A stretch of DNA of 64,000 nt, from NCBI RefSeq assembly GCF_014204895.1, contig NZ_JACHMF010000001.1, forward strand, positions 1,240,001 through 1,304,000, written 5' to 3'. The position numbers were made by a program, and so were the translations under genes. The notes under the pieces were generated by a model. It was not told the DNA's origin, did not search any database, and was given only the letters and a program-made list of their open reading frames with translations. Positions 55,695 to 63,567 of the stretch are shown here, piece by piece. How positions within the stretch are numbered: the first letter of the stretch is position 1; every line of letters starts with the position of its first letter. The DNA is from Paractinoplanes abujensis (lineage in GTDB: Bacteria > Actinomycetota > Actinomycetes > Mycobacteriales > Micromonosporaceae).

Positions 55695-56456
55695 TCAGCC
55701 TAGCCCGGCGATCAGGGCGATCCCCGCGGTGGCCACGGGTAACGCGGCCGCCGTCACCCACTGCGACATCGGTGTGCGTTCCTCCGCCGTACGGGGAAGC
55801 CGTCCCGCGTACCCCCGCGACACCATGGCCAGGTAGACGCGCTCACCCCGCTCGTACGCCCGCAGGAACAGCGACCCCACGCTCACCGCGAACGCCTTGA
55901 CCTGCCACAGGAACCGCGGGTCGTAACCCCGGGCCAGCCGGGCGATCCGCATCCGCCGGGCGTCGTCGGCCAGCACGTCCAGATAGCGCAGCATGAACGT
56001 GGCGATCTGGGTGAACACGGCCGGGCAGCGCAGCCGGTCCAGCCCCAGGATCAGGTCACGCATCGTCGTCGTGGCCGCCAGCAGCAGCGACGCCACCACG
56101 CCGAGGGTGCCCTTGGCGAAGATGTTCCACGCCCCGTGCAGCCCGTCGATCGACAGCGACATCCCCAGCCAGTCGACGCGTTCGCCCTGCCCGGCGAACG
56201 GCAGCGCGATCGCCAGCAGCACGAACGGCAGCTCGATGGTGGCCCGCTTCGCCAGCCACACGGCCGGCACGCGCGCGACTGCGGCCACTACCACCAGCAA
56301 CAAGGCGTAACCCGCGAACGCCCAGAACTCCGTACGGGGAGTGACGACCACGATGATCGTGAAGAGCAGGACGGCGGCGATCTTCACCTCGGGCGCCAGG
56401 CGGTGCACCGGGCTCACCCGGTCGAGATGCAGCGGGTGCGCGTGCCCGGCACCCAC
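55695..56456 (-). CDS. cbiQ: Transmembrane coupling protein CbiQ/NikQ
   Basis: 253 residues, GTG start one base after the CbiN stop. About five to six membrane helices, with the conserved coupling-helix sequences MRIARLARGYDPRF and AMVSRGYAGRLPR (two A-R-G type motifs) that contact the ATPase. Functions as the T-component of the energy-coupling importer. An N-terminal HAHPLHLDRVSPVHRLAPE tail is rich in His and could bind metal. Confidence 0.93.
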   Translation of the reverse strand: MGAGHAHPLHLDRVSPVHRLAPEVKIAAVLLFTIIVVVTPRTEFWAFAGYALLLVVVAAVARVPAVWLAKRATIELPFVLLAIALPFAGQGERVDWLGMSLSIDGLHGAWNIFAKGTLGVVASLLLAATTTMRDLILGLDRLRCPAVFTQIATFMLRYLDVLADDARRMRIARLARGYDPRFLWQVKAFAVSVGSLFLRAYERGERVYLAMVSRGYAGRLPRTAEERTPMSQWVTAAALPVATAGIALIAGLG

Positions 56457-56457
56457 C

Positions 56458-56805
56458 TCAGGCGTCCGTCTTCTGCCGGCGGCGGGCCACCCAGAACAGG
56501 CCCGCGCCGACCCCGAACGTGATCAGCACCCCGGCCGTGCCCGCCAGCAGCGTCGACACGAAGCTGTTGCCGACACCCCGGATCCCGTAGTCGGCCAGCG
56601 GCGAGTTGCCCAGCTGATGCTCGCTCTCCTCCTGCGCGATGCAGTGCCCGCCGGTGATCTCGCCCTCGGCGTTGAACGTGCACCCTTCGCGGGCCGTCGC
56701 GTCCAGCCCGTCGGGGCTCGACGAGGCGAAGTTGCTCACCACACCGGCCAGCAGCACGGCCACCAGCAGCCCGCCGGCCAGGAACCAGCCCAGCTTCTTG
56801 GTCAT
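56458..56805 (-). CDS. cbiN: CbiN/PDGLE-type subunit of metal importer
   Basis: 115 residues with two hydrophobic helices and the loop SSSPDGLDATAREGC, matching the PDGLE domain. It is a small accessory subunit needed for metal loading into CbiM. The start overlaps the CbiM stop by 4 bases. Two loop Cys (CTFNAEG...HC) are unusual and could form a disulfide or bind metal. Confidence 0.93.
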   Translation of the reverse strand: MTKKLGWFLAGGLLVAVLLAGVVSNFASSSPDGLDATAREGCTFNAEGEITGGHCIAQEESEHQLGNSPLADYGIRGVGNSFVSTLLAGTAGVLITFGVGAGLFWVARRRQKTDA

Positions 56806-57488
56806 GCCTTCACTCCCATCTCGGCGGCGATCGGCGCCCGGCGGAAGCGCCGCAGCGCGTAGACGAGATCGGGCCGGACCTTGGCCACGGTGGCGACGGT
56901 GGTCGCCGCGATCAGGCCCTCACCGATGCCGATCAGGGTGTGCGAGACGGCCATCGTGCCCGACACCCACGGCAGCGACAGCTCGGTCGTGCCGCCCAGC
57001 GCGTACTCGAGCACGAAGCCCTGCGACGCCACGACCACACTGACGACCGACGCCACGAACGCGGTGATCGCCAGCCCTCGGGCGTTCCTCGGCAGCACCC
57101 GCAGCAGCCCCGCGACCAGCAGATAACCGGCCGCCGTGCCGAGCAGCGCCATGTTCGTGACGTTGAGGCCGAGCGCGGTCAGACCGCCGTCGGCGAACAG
57201 CAGGCACTGCACGATCAGCACCGTCGACACGCACAGCGCGCCCACCCACGGCCCGACCAGGATCACGGCCAGGGTGCCGCCCAGCAGATGCCCCGACACC
57301 CCCGGCAGCACCTGGAAGTTCAGCATCTGCACGGCGAAGATGAACGCCGCCACCAGCCCCGCCATCGGCGCCAGCCGCTCGTCGAGATCGTTCCTGGCCT
57401 TCCGTACGCAGAAAGCCAGCGCGACCACCGCCAGCACCGCGAACACCGCCGACACCGGCCCGTCCACGATCCCGTTGGCGATGTGCAT
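56802..57488 (-). CDS. cbiM: Substrate-specific CbiM/NikM subunit
   Basis: About 228 residues with six to seven membrane helices. The chain starts MHIANGIVDGPVS: in this family the free N-terminal Met and His2 coordinate the metal, so ATG 57488 is preferred, with GGAG 9 bases upstream. ATG 57503 (METTAMHI) also has an RBS (GGGAGG) and is the alternative. LPGVSGHLLGG holds another expected metal-site His. It captures Ni2+ or Co2+ for import. First gene of the operon. Confidence 0.9.
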   Translation of the reverse strand: MHIANGIVDGPVSAVFAVLAVVALAFCVRKARNDLDERLAPMAGLVAAFIFAVQMLNFQVLPGVSGHLLGGTLAVILVGPWVGALCVSTVLIVQCLLFADGGLTALGLNVTNMALLGTAAGYLLVAGLLRVLPRNARGLAITAFVASVVSVVVASQGFVLEYALGGTTELSLPWVSGTMAVSHTLIGIGEGLIAATTVATVAKVRPDLVYALRRFRRAPIAAEMGVKA

Positions 57489-57539
57489 CGCCGTCGTCTC
57501 CATGACGCCTCCCTGTCGCGGCTCGCGTCGAACCGGCTG

Positions 57540-57578
57540 TTGCAAAGTCTTGGCAACTGGACGCGAATTGGCAACTGG
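57540..57578 (-). promoter_or_regulatory. Nur-box-like operator upstream of the metal importer
   Basis: TTGCAA-AGTCT-TGGCAA (57540-57556) matches the published Streptomyces Nur pattern tTGCaa-N5-ttGCAA apart from one base. The 11-mer TTGGCAACTGG (57550-57560) recurs at 57568-57578. It lies 52 bases upstream of the chosen CbiM start, in the promoter zone. Nur is the nickel-responsive Fur homologue of actinomycetes. Confidence 0.6.
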
Positions 57579-57656
57579 TAGTTCTGCGCATCACTGGATA
57601 CGGATGGTTCGGGCCCTGTGCGTAAATAGAGGCGCCCGCGATCTCAGGAGGCCCGG

Positions 57657-57998
57657 TTGACCGGCGACGTCCAGTTCCAGCTCATCGAGTTCACCCACAT
57701 GTCCTACGGTTCGCTGACCTGCTCGGGCCGATGCATTCGCGGTGAACTCCGAGTCGGCGACCCCGTACAACTGATCTCGTTCGACGGCCCGATCTACGAC
57801 AACCTGACCGTCTCCCGCATCGAACGCTACGGCGAAAGACCGTTCCTCGACCTCGGCATGTCCGCCCACGTCACCGTGACCGGCAGCGGCGACATCAACG
57901 TGAAAGCCATCCGGGCCGCGCTGTCCACCAGGCCCGCCGACGTGATGCTGGTCGCGGCCCCTACGGCCGGAGGGCAGCCAGGACGACCTCCTGCGTGA
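57657..57998 (+). CDS. Small beta-barrel protein resembling EF-Tu domain 2
   Basis: 113 residues from TTG 57657, with a strong AGGAGG 6 bases upstream. The sequence FQLIEFTHMSYGSLTCSGRC, then IRGELRVGDPVQLI and VSRIERYGERPFLDLG, follows the strand pattern of the translation-factor domain 2 barrel (...GtV.tG.v..G.l.vGd.v.i). There is no GTPase domain. Function unknown. Its 3' end overlaps the convergent TetR gene by 38 bases. Confidence 0.75.
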   Translation: MTGDVQFQLIEFTHMSYGSLTCSGRCIRGELRVGDPVQLISFDGPIYDNLTVSRIERYGERPFLDLGMSAHVTVTGSGDINVKAIRAALSTRPADVMLVAAPTAGGQPGRPPA

Positions 57999-58563
57999 CA
58001 CTCACCGTCGCCGCGAAAACAGCCGGCTCACGACCGATCCGCTCCGCCCCCGCCCGGACGACCCCCGACAGCAGCTCCACGGTGAGCGGCACGTCCCCGA
58101 CCGCCCGGAACTCCCCCCGAGCAACCCCGTCCCGGACGACGTTCTCCACTTCGGCCACTATCGCGTTGAACGGATTGCCCGGCCCCTTCGGCACGTCGGC
58201 GACGAGCGACCCCGCGCCCGGCCGGAACATCGGCTGCAACGCCTGATCGGTGGACGCCTCCAGAAACGCCTCGACGATCCCCCGCAACCGCCCGGCCGCC
58301 GACTCCCCGGACCGCGCCGCGATCGCGGCCACCCGCGCCACCGCCGGCCGGCTGGCCCGCTCGGTCAGCAGCAACACCAGCGCACTCTTGTCAGGCGCGT
58401 AGTTGTAGAGCGTGTTGCGGGCCAGCCCCGCCCGGGCCGCGATGTGCCCCATGGTGATCGAGTCGTAGTCCCGCTCGAGCAGCAACTGCCGCAAGGCCTC
58501 AGCCAGGCCCGCCCACACCAACTCGTGGTGTTCCTCGATGCTGGCTCCCCGAATCCGCGGCAC
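57961..58563 (-). CDS. TetR/AcrR-family regulator
   Basis: 200 residues. Start GTG 58563 has GGGAGG 8 bases upstream; longer in-frame starts run into low-complexity sequence. HTH region YDSITMGHIAARAGLARNTLYNYAPDK at about 35-60. The C-terminus is a normal ligand-binding bundle. The nearest gene on either side is not divergent from it, so the target is not clear. Confidence 0.9.
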   Translation of the reverse strand: MPRIRGASIEEHHELVWAGLAEALRQLLLERDYDSITMGHIAARAGLARNTLYNYAPDKSALVLLLTERASRPAVARVAAIAARSGESAAGRLRGIVEAFLEASTDQALQPMFRPGAGSLVADVPKGPGNPFNAIVAEVENVVRDGVARGEFRAVGDVPLTVELLSGVVRAGAERIGREPAVFAATVSVTQEVVLAALRP

Positions 58564-58885
58564 CCGGCCATCCTCCCGCACGCCATCCCCCCGCCGGCGC
58601 CGCACCCGGCCCCTCGCGCCCCGCTTGTGCCCGCTGCGCCGTGCCCGTTCCCCGCGCCGCACTCGTGCCCACCGCCCCGTGCTGGTGCGTGATGTGCCGT
58701 GCTCGTGCTTGCTGCGCCGCGCTCACCTATGCGTTGCCCACCGCTTCGTCACTCGCCCGCCGCACCGCGCCCACGCTCGCTGTGCCGCGCCTGCCCAGCT
58801 TCCGGCAGTGCCCGCTTGGTCCCGCCTGCTCCGGCCGTGACCGGTGTGTGTGGCCTGTATCCACGCGCCGCCGCTATCGGCGCCC
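58564..58885. repeat. C-rich low-complexity spacer
   Basis: No gene seen. It is made of degenerate CGCCGTGCCCG/CTCGTGC-type units, similar in composition to the 11.2-11.9 kb tract, without a strict period. Confidence 0.55.
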
Positions 58886-59374
58886 TCAGACTTCACTAGC
58901 GGGCTGCGCGGTCGTCGTCGAGTCCTCGGGTGCCGAACCCGTGGCGACGGCAGCCAGCTGAGCGTTCTCCTGGTGGGACGCGGTGAGCTTGACGCGGCTC
59001 AGGCGCCACCCCTTCGGCGTACGGACCGCTTCGTTGTCGTAGAAGCCGACCACCAGCCAGCGACGGCCGTCGGCCAGCCAATGTTCGGCCCGGACATGGG
59101 CGTGGATCGCCGCCCGGTCGCCGTCGACTTCGATCGCGTGGCCGGTGATGGCGTGATAGGTCGCCTGCCAGGGCGCAAAGCTGGCCCGCAGGATCCCGAC
59201 GTAGTCGCCGAGCGGCACGGTCGCCGGCGGTATCCCGGCAACCGACTCGAAGTCCAGAGCGAGCTGTTCGGTGAAGACGCGACCAGGCCGTTCGTCGAAG
59301 TCCTTGAGGTCAGCGATGTCGGCGTAGTGGCTCATCAGTTCGATGAGCTCGGTGCGATCGTTCAGCACGGTCAT
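58886..59374 (-). CDS. SnoaL-like (NTF2-fold) protein
   Basis: 162 residues from ATG 59374 with an AAGGGA RBS. The helical opening RTELIELMSHYADIADLKDFD and the later segment AIHAHVRAEHWLADGRRWLVVGFYDNE match the SnoaL_4 (PF13577) type of NTF2-fold. Family members range from ketosteroid-isomerase-like to dehydratase-like enzymes; no catalytic pair is clear here. The C-terminal 20 residues are Ser/Thr/Ala-rich. A long upstream extension of the frame is a repeat artefact. Confidence 0.88.
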   Translation of the reverse strand: MTVLNDRTELIELMSHYADIADLKDFDERPGRVFTEQLALDFESVAGIPPATVPLGDYVGILRASFAPWQATYHAITGHAIEVDGDRAAIHAHVRAEHWLADGRRWLVVGFYDNEAVRTPKGWRLSRVKLTASHQENAQLAAVATGSAPEDSTTTAQPASEV

Positions 59375-59593
59375 GGGGGTTCCCTTCTTTATACGACAGG
59401 ACGTCGCAAAGATTACGACGGACTGTCGCCAACGGCAATAGGCGGGCGGGGCAGGAAGCCGAGTACGGCCGGGGTGAGCAACGGCCTGGCCGAGCAGAGC
59501 GACGAACAAGGGATAGAGGTGCATTGGGCGCGCAGGGCGAGCACAGGAGGAATGGCAGGCGCAGACCCGGCACGACAGCGACGGCAGGCGCTG

Positions 59594-59678
59594 GAGGGGC
59601 GGCGGTGCAGCGCGGAGGGGCGGCGGTGCAGCGCGGAGGGGGCGGCGGTGCAGCGCGGAGGGGCGGCGGGGCAGCGCG
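59594..59678. repeat. 21-bp tandem repeat
   Basis: Four adjacent units with consensus AGGGGCGGCGGTGCAGCGCGG start at 59594, 59615, 59636 (one extra G) and 59658 (T to G). The extra base in unit 3 breaks any reading frame. Confidence 0.85.
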
Positions 59679-59986
59679 GAAAGGCCTCGGGGCGGCGCGG
59701 TAGGGGCGGAGCGGGAAGGGAGCGTCGTGGGAAGGGCGGTGTTGAGGAGGACTGCGCAGGGCCGGCATGGCGCGGGCCGAGGATTGCAGGACGAAGAGGC
59801 AGAGACGGGCCGGGCAGACCGCAGGGAGGCGCAGGGCGCCGGGCAGGCGCTGGGCAGAGCAGGTGCCGGCAAGAGCAAGCGGCAGAGCAAATGGAGGTAG
59901 AGCAGGCCGGGCAGGGCAGGGACGAGCAGGCCGGCAGGGCCGGGACGAGCAGGACGGCAGGGCCGGGACGAGCAGGGCGGGCAGGG

Positions 59987-60030
59987 CAGGGGACGGGCAG
60001 GGGACGGGCAGGGGACGGGCAGGGGACGGG
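59987..60030. repeat. 11-bp tandem repeat
   Basis: Four perfect copies of CAGGGGACGGG, starting at 59987, 59998, 60009 and 60020. An 11-bp period is not a multiple of three and is near one helical turn. Confidence 0.9.
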
Positions 60031-60441
60031 CAGGGCGGGGCGGGCAGGGCAGGGGCGCCAGCGCAAGCCAGGCCAGGACAGGAGGCAGGCAGCGCGGGCC
60101 GGGCGAAGCGGGCGCGGGATGAAGGGCAGGCCTGGAAGGGGCGCGGCAGATGGGCAGCGTAGGGCGGACAGGCCAGGGCGGGTGAGGGCAGGCGTAAGGC
60201 AGGCAGGGCAGGGCGGGCCGAGTACGCCAGGGCGGAAGGCGGGGAAGGCGGGCGCAGGGCAGGCGTAGCGAGGCCGGGCGGAGCCGTGGGGGCACGAGCA
60301 GGCGGGCCGGGAGGACAGAGGTGGGCTGGAGGAAGGCCGGCGGTGCCGAGGAAGGAGCGAGGCGGGGCGGGATCAGAAGTAAACGGAGACAAGGGGCAGC
60401 CTGGAGCAGGAGATGCAGAGGCGGACAGCGGGGGCGGCCGG

Positions 60442-61443
60442 CTAGAACAGGGCGATCTGCCCCGGCGTAGGCTCCCGCCGCGCGGCCAGGCTGCCCCGGA
60501 ACACCCAAGGCCGGAATTCAGGCGTCGGGTCGGCGTCGGGTGCGGTCGGGGGTTCGCCGCCGTTCAGCGCCCACAACGAAGGCCCCAGATTGATGCCACG
60601 GGCCCGCAATGCCTGGCGCATGACGAAACGGTTGAGCGGCAGCCGGGCCTGGGCCAGGTCGGGGAGGGCCAGGTCGTGGCGCATGCTCATCAGCTGGCGG
60701 TTGCGGTCGACGATCTCGCGAGCGCCGGGGTCGGTGAAGCAGGTGGCGGCGTGGGCCCCGACGGCCTCGCGGACCAGGGCGACCCCGGCTTCCCAGGCGG
60801 CCTCCAGCGTGCCGAAGGCGGTGAGCAGCTTGGCCGCCGTGGTGGCGCCGAACCGCCGTACGCCGTGGAGGTTGTCCGACGGGTCGCCTCGCAGTGCGGC
60901 GAAGTCGCGATACTGCCATGGGTGCACGCCGTAGAGGGAGGGCAGGGTCGCGGCGTCGATCAGCGTGGCCTCGTCGAAGCCGCCGTTGCGGACGCGGAGC
61001 ACCTGGGTGGCCTCGTCGATCAGGGCGAACGCGTCGCGGTCGCTGGTCATGAGCACCGACTGCCAGCCGCGGTCGCGGGCCGCGGCGGAGGCGCTGGCCA
61101 GCACGTCGTCGGCCTCGTAGGCCCGGGGCACCACCGTGCACACCCCGGCGTCGCGCAGCAGGGCGGGGGCGGCCAGCAGTTGCGCGGTCAGGTCGGCTGC
61201 CTTGTCGGGGCGGTGCGCCTTGTAGGCCGGATAGTCGGTGCGGCGGGCCGACTCGTCCGGGCAGTCGAAGCCGACCATCACGGCGTCGGGCCGCAGGTGG
61301 GCCGCGGCGCGGGCCAGGTAACCGAAGAGGCCGCGCAACGCCCAGATCGGGTTGCCGTCGTCGTCGAGCCAGCCGTCACCCGCACCGGCGTGGTAGGCGC
61401 GGTGCAGCAGGCTGTTGCCGTCGAGAACGAGCAGGAGTGGCAC
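60442..61443 (-). CDS. Stand-alone 5'-3' exonuclease (Pol I N-terminal type)
   Basis: 333 residues from GTG 61443. The FEN/PIN-like nuclease fold is clear: LLVLDGNSLLHRAYHA, VMVGFDCPDESARRTDYPAYK, YEADDVLAS, VLMTSDRDAFALID and LRGDPSDNLHGVRRFGATTA, which hold the metal-binding Asp residues and the helix-hairpin-helix. There is no polymerase domain, so it is a separate flap/5' nuclease as found in many actinomycetes. It follows the LacI gene by 10 bases. Confidence 0.93.
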   Translation of the reverse strand: MPLLLVLDGNSLLHRAYHAGAGDGWLDDDGNPIWALRGLFGYLARAAAHLRPDAVMVGFDCPDESARRTDYPAYKAHRPDKAADLTAQLLAAPALLRDAGVCTVVPRAYEADDVLASASAAARDRGWQSVLMTSDRDAFALIDEATQVLRVRNGGFDEATLIDAATLPSLYGVHPWQYRDFAALRGDPSDNLHGVRRFGATTAAKLLTAFGTLEAAWEAGVALVREAVGAHAATCFTDPGAREIVDRNRQLMSMRHDLALPDLAQARLPLNRFVMRQALRARGINLGPSLWALNGGEPPTAPDADPTPEFRPWVFRGSLAARREPTPGQIALF

Positions 61444-61453
61444 GCGAGAGAGA

Positions 61454-62467
61454 CTACGCCGGGGGTGCGACGCTTTCCCGGACCACGAGGGCGGGCTTGA
61501 TGACCCGCCGTACGGCATCGGTGGTGCCCGAGGCGATCTGGGCCAGCAGCAACTCCAGCGAGGCCTGGGCGACCGCGTCGAAGTCGGGTTTGATCGTGGT
61601 CAGCGGGGGGTTGTAGAAACCCGCTTCCGGTACGTCGTCGAAGCCCACGATGCTGACGTCGGCCGGCACCCGGCGGCCGTGCTCGTTGAGCGCCCGCAGC
61701 AGCCCCAGCGCGATGTGGTCGTTGGCCGCGAACACCGCCGTCGCCTCGGGCAGGCGGGCCAGCAGCTGGCCGTTGCGGTAGCCCGAGGCGGCGCTCCAGT
61801 CGCCGGTGAGCAGCGGCGGGATCTCGCGCCCGGCGTCGCGCAGGGCGGCCTCCCAGCCCTGGATGCGCCCGGCCGCGTCGAACCAGTCGGCCGGGCCCGA
61901 GATGTGCCAGACCGACCGGTGACCCTGGCCCAGCAGATGCTCGGTGGCCGCTCTGGCCCCGGCCACCTGGTCGACCGTGACCAGCGTGGACGAACGCTCG
62001 GGGTCGCCGTCGATGGTCACCAGCGGCACGTCGCCGGGCAGGGCGGCCAGGGCGGGGCCGGCGCCGGCGACGGGCGCGATCACGACCAGGCCGGCCACCC
62101 GCTGGTCGAGGTGGCGTTCGACGGCGTCGGCGATCGACCGCTCGTCGAGGTTGCGCACGCTGCCCACGTTGACCGCGAACCCGGTGGCCTGCGCCGCCTC
62201 CTCGAACGCGGTCAGCATCGAGGCCGGCCCGTACAGGGAGGAATTCTGCGCGACGACGCCGATCACCTTGGAGGTGCCGGTGACCAGGGCGCGGGCGGCC
62301 CGGTCGGGCCGGTAGCCGAGCTCGGCGATCGCGGCCTGGACCTTGAGGCGGGTCTGCTCGCTGACGTTGGGGTGCTCGTTGAGCACGCGCGACACCGTCT
62401 GATGGGACACCCCCGCCAGCCGGGCGACGTCCATCATGCCCGGCGGCCGACCACGTTTGACGCTCAT
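61454..62467 (-). CDS. LacI-family transcriptional regulator
   Basis: 337 residues. N-terminal HTH MMDVARLAGVSHQTVSRVLN with hinge helix RPDRAARALVTG, then a periplasmic-binding-protein-like sensor domain ending GFDDVPEAGFYNPPLTTIKPD. Binds a sugar-like effector. Close to, and on the same strand as, the cutinase gene upstream (60 bases, with a hairpin between) and the exonuclease downstream. Its targets may be elsewhere; the CTTAACCGGTTAAG palindrome at 27.0 kb is the kind of site such a protein binds, but nothing links the two. Confidence 0.93.
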   Translation of the reverse strand: MSVKRGRPPGMMDVARLAGVSHQTVSRVLNEHPNVSEQTRLKVQAAIAELGYRPDRAARALVTGTSKVIGVVAQNSSLYGPASMLTAFEEAAQATGFAVNVGSVRNLDERSIADAVERHLDQRVAGLVVIAPVAGAGPALAALPGDVPLVTIDGDPERSSTLVTVDQVAGARAATEHLLGQGHRSVWHISGPADWFDAAGRIQGWEAALRDAGREIPPLLTGDWSAASGYRNGQLLARLPEATAVFAANDHIALGLLRALNEHGRRVPADVSIVGFDDVPEAGFYNPPLTTIKPDFDAVAQASLELLLAQIASGTTDAVRRVIKPALVVRESVAPPA

Positions 62468-62491
62468 CCGCGGCAGGATAGCCGCACGAGG

Positions 62492-62517
62492 CCGGCCGGC
62501 GGGGATCCGCCGGCCGG
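62492..62517 (-). terminator. Hairpin downstream of cutinase
   Basis: CCGGCCGGCGG (62492-62502) and CCGCCGGCCGG (62507-62517) form a perfect 11-bp stem with a GGAT loop, 11 bases after the cutinase stop on the minus strand. No U-tract. Confidence 0.65.
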
Positions 62518-62527
62518 TCGCGCCGGG

Positions 62528-63400
62528 TCAGACGAGGGGACAGGTGTTGCGGTAGTCCGAGATGGAGGTGCTCGCCGGGCCCGGGCAGATGAACTGGTCG
62601 TAGCGGGTGTCGTTGTCGACGAAGCGCTTCAGCCAGGCCACCGCGAGGCGGGCGGTGAACGTGTTGACGGTCTGCGGGAAGAAGTGCGAGGCGTTGTTGA
62701 GCTCCAGGTACGCCTTCTCCGAGGCCGACGGGATGCTGTTGTAGAACGGGATCGAATGCGACGCGACGGGTGCGACGGTGTCGCTCTCGCCGCCGATGAT
62801 CAGGGTCGGCACCCGCAGCGTGGACCAGGTCTTGGTCGTGTTCCACGGGGCCAGCGGCACCGCCGCCTGCAGCGACGGGCGGGTGCGGGCGGCCTCGAGG
62901 CTCCCGCCGCCACCCATCGAGTGACCGGCCACGGCCAGCCGGGTGGTGTCGATGCGCGATCGCACCGAGCTCGACCGGGTCAGGTAGTCGAGCGCGGCCA
63001 GCAGCTGGTCGCCGCGCGAGCCGGGCTGGTCGTAGATGGTGTTGGTCTCGATGCCGATCACCACGAAGCCGTGCGACGCGATGCGCGGGCCCAGCCACGA
63101 CAGGCTCGACCAGCGGGCGGTGAAGCCGGGGGAGATGGCGACCGCTCCGAAGGTGCCGTCGCTGGTGGTCGTCGGGTAGTAGATCGTGCCGCCCCCGAAA
63201 CCGGTGACCAGCGAGGACACGTTCTCGGTGGCCACGCTGTAGGGTCCGCGGCTCGCGTCGAGCGCGGCGGTGGTGGGGGCCGGGCCCCGCTCGTACGGGT
63301 TGGCGGCGGCCTGGGCGGGCGCCGCGCCCAGCCCGACGGCCAGTGCCGCGGCCGCGGCCAGCGCGAGGACGAATCGGCGTGGTTTGCGAAGTTGCTGCAC
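62528..63400 (-). CDS. Secreted polyester-hydrolase-type cutinase (PETase-like alpha/beta hydrolase)
   Basis: 290 residues from GTG 63400 (GGGAG 9 bases upstream). Sec signal peptide to about residue 31, then a mature part strongly resembling actinomycete cutinases such as Thermobifida cutinases and [41 protein letters not shown] and [14 protein letters not shown]. Catalytic triad Ser161, Asp207 and His239; oxyanion residues Phe93 and Met162; Trp186 in the substrate cleft; a C-terminal disulfide Cys272-Cys287. Natural substrate cutin or suberin. The His is followed by Phe, as in thermophilic cutinases and unlike the Ideonella PETase. Confidence 0.95.
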   Translation of the reverse strand: MQQLRKPRRFVLALAAAAALAVGLGAAPAQAAANPYERGPAPTTAALDASRGPYSVATENVSSLVTGFGGGTIYYPTTTSDGTFGAVAISPGFTARWSSLSWLGPRIASHGFVVIGIETNTIYDQPGSRGDQLLAALDYLTRSSSVRSRIDTTRLAVAGHSMGGGGSLEAARTRPSLQAAVPLAPWNTTKTWSTLRVPTLIIGGESDTVAPVASHSIPFYNSIPSASEKAYLELNNASHFFPQTVNTFTARLAVAWLKRFVDNDTRYDQFICPGPASTSISDYRNTCPLV

Positions 63401-63567
63401 CTGACACGCTCCCGGGGGTGGGGGATTGATGGCGGTCAGTGTTTGTGCGGCTCCGCGCGGTCCGCATCGGTAGAACCACCGGCCTTGTAACAGGCTGGAA
63501 ATTTCATCTGCCGAAAAGTCCGGGTCGATGCCTTCCCCGCCGTGGCCTGCGGCGACAGACTCGCGAC

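Larger units (their letters stand above)
59400..60441. repeat. Second non-coding tandem-repeat tract of about 1 kb
   Basis: Purine-rich on plus (GGGCAGGGC, GGGACGAGCAGG units), with long open frames on both strands that translate to low-complexity Ala/Gly/Arg (plus) or Pro/Leu/Cys (minus). No start/RBS or domain supports a gene. It contains two strict arrays, listed separately, and looser 25-27-bp repeats of GCAGGGCCGGGACGAGCAGG around 59917-59975. Confidence 0.75.

Noticed and set aside
57499..57656. Cobalamin riboswitch upstream of CbiM
   Set aside because: No B12-box-like conserved core or long structured leader seen; the spacer is only about 150 bases.
59310..60508. Long minus-strand frames upstream of the SnoaL-like protein, as N-terminal extensions or separate genes
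   Set aside because: Translation is low-complexity Pro/Ala/Leu/Cys made of short tandem repeats; the gene has a good internal ATG and RBS at 59374.
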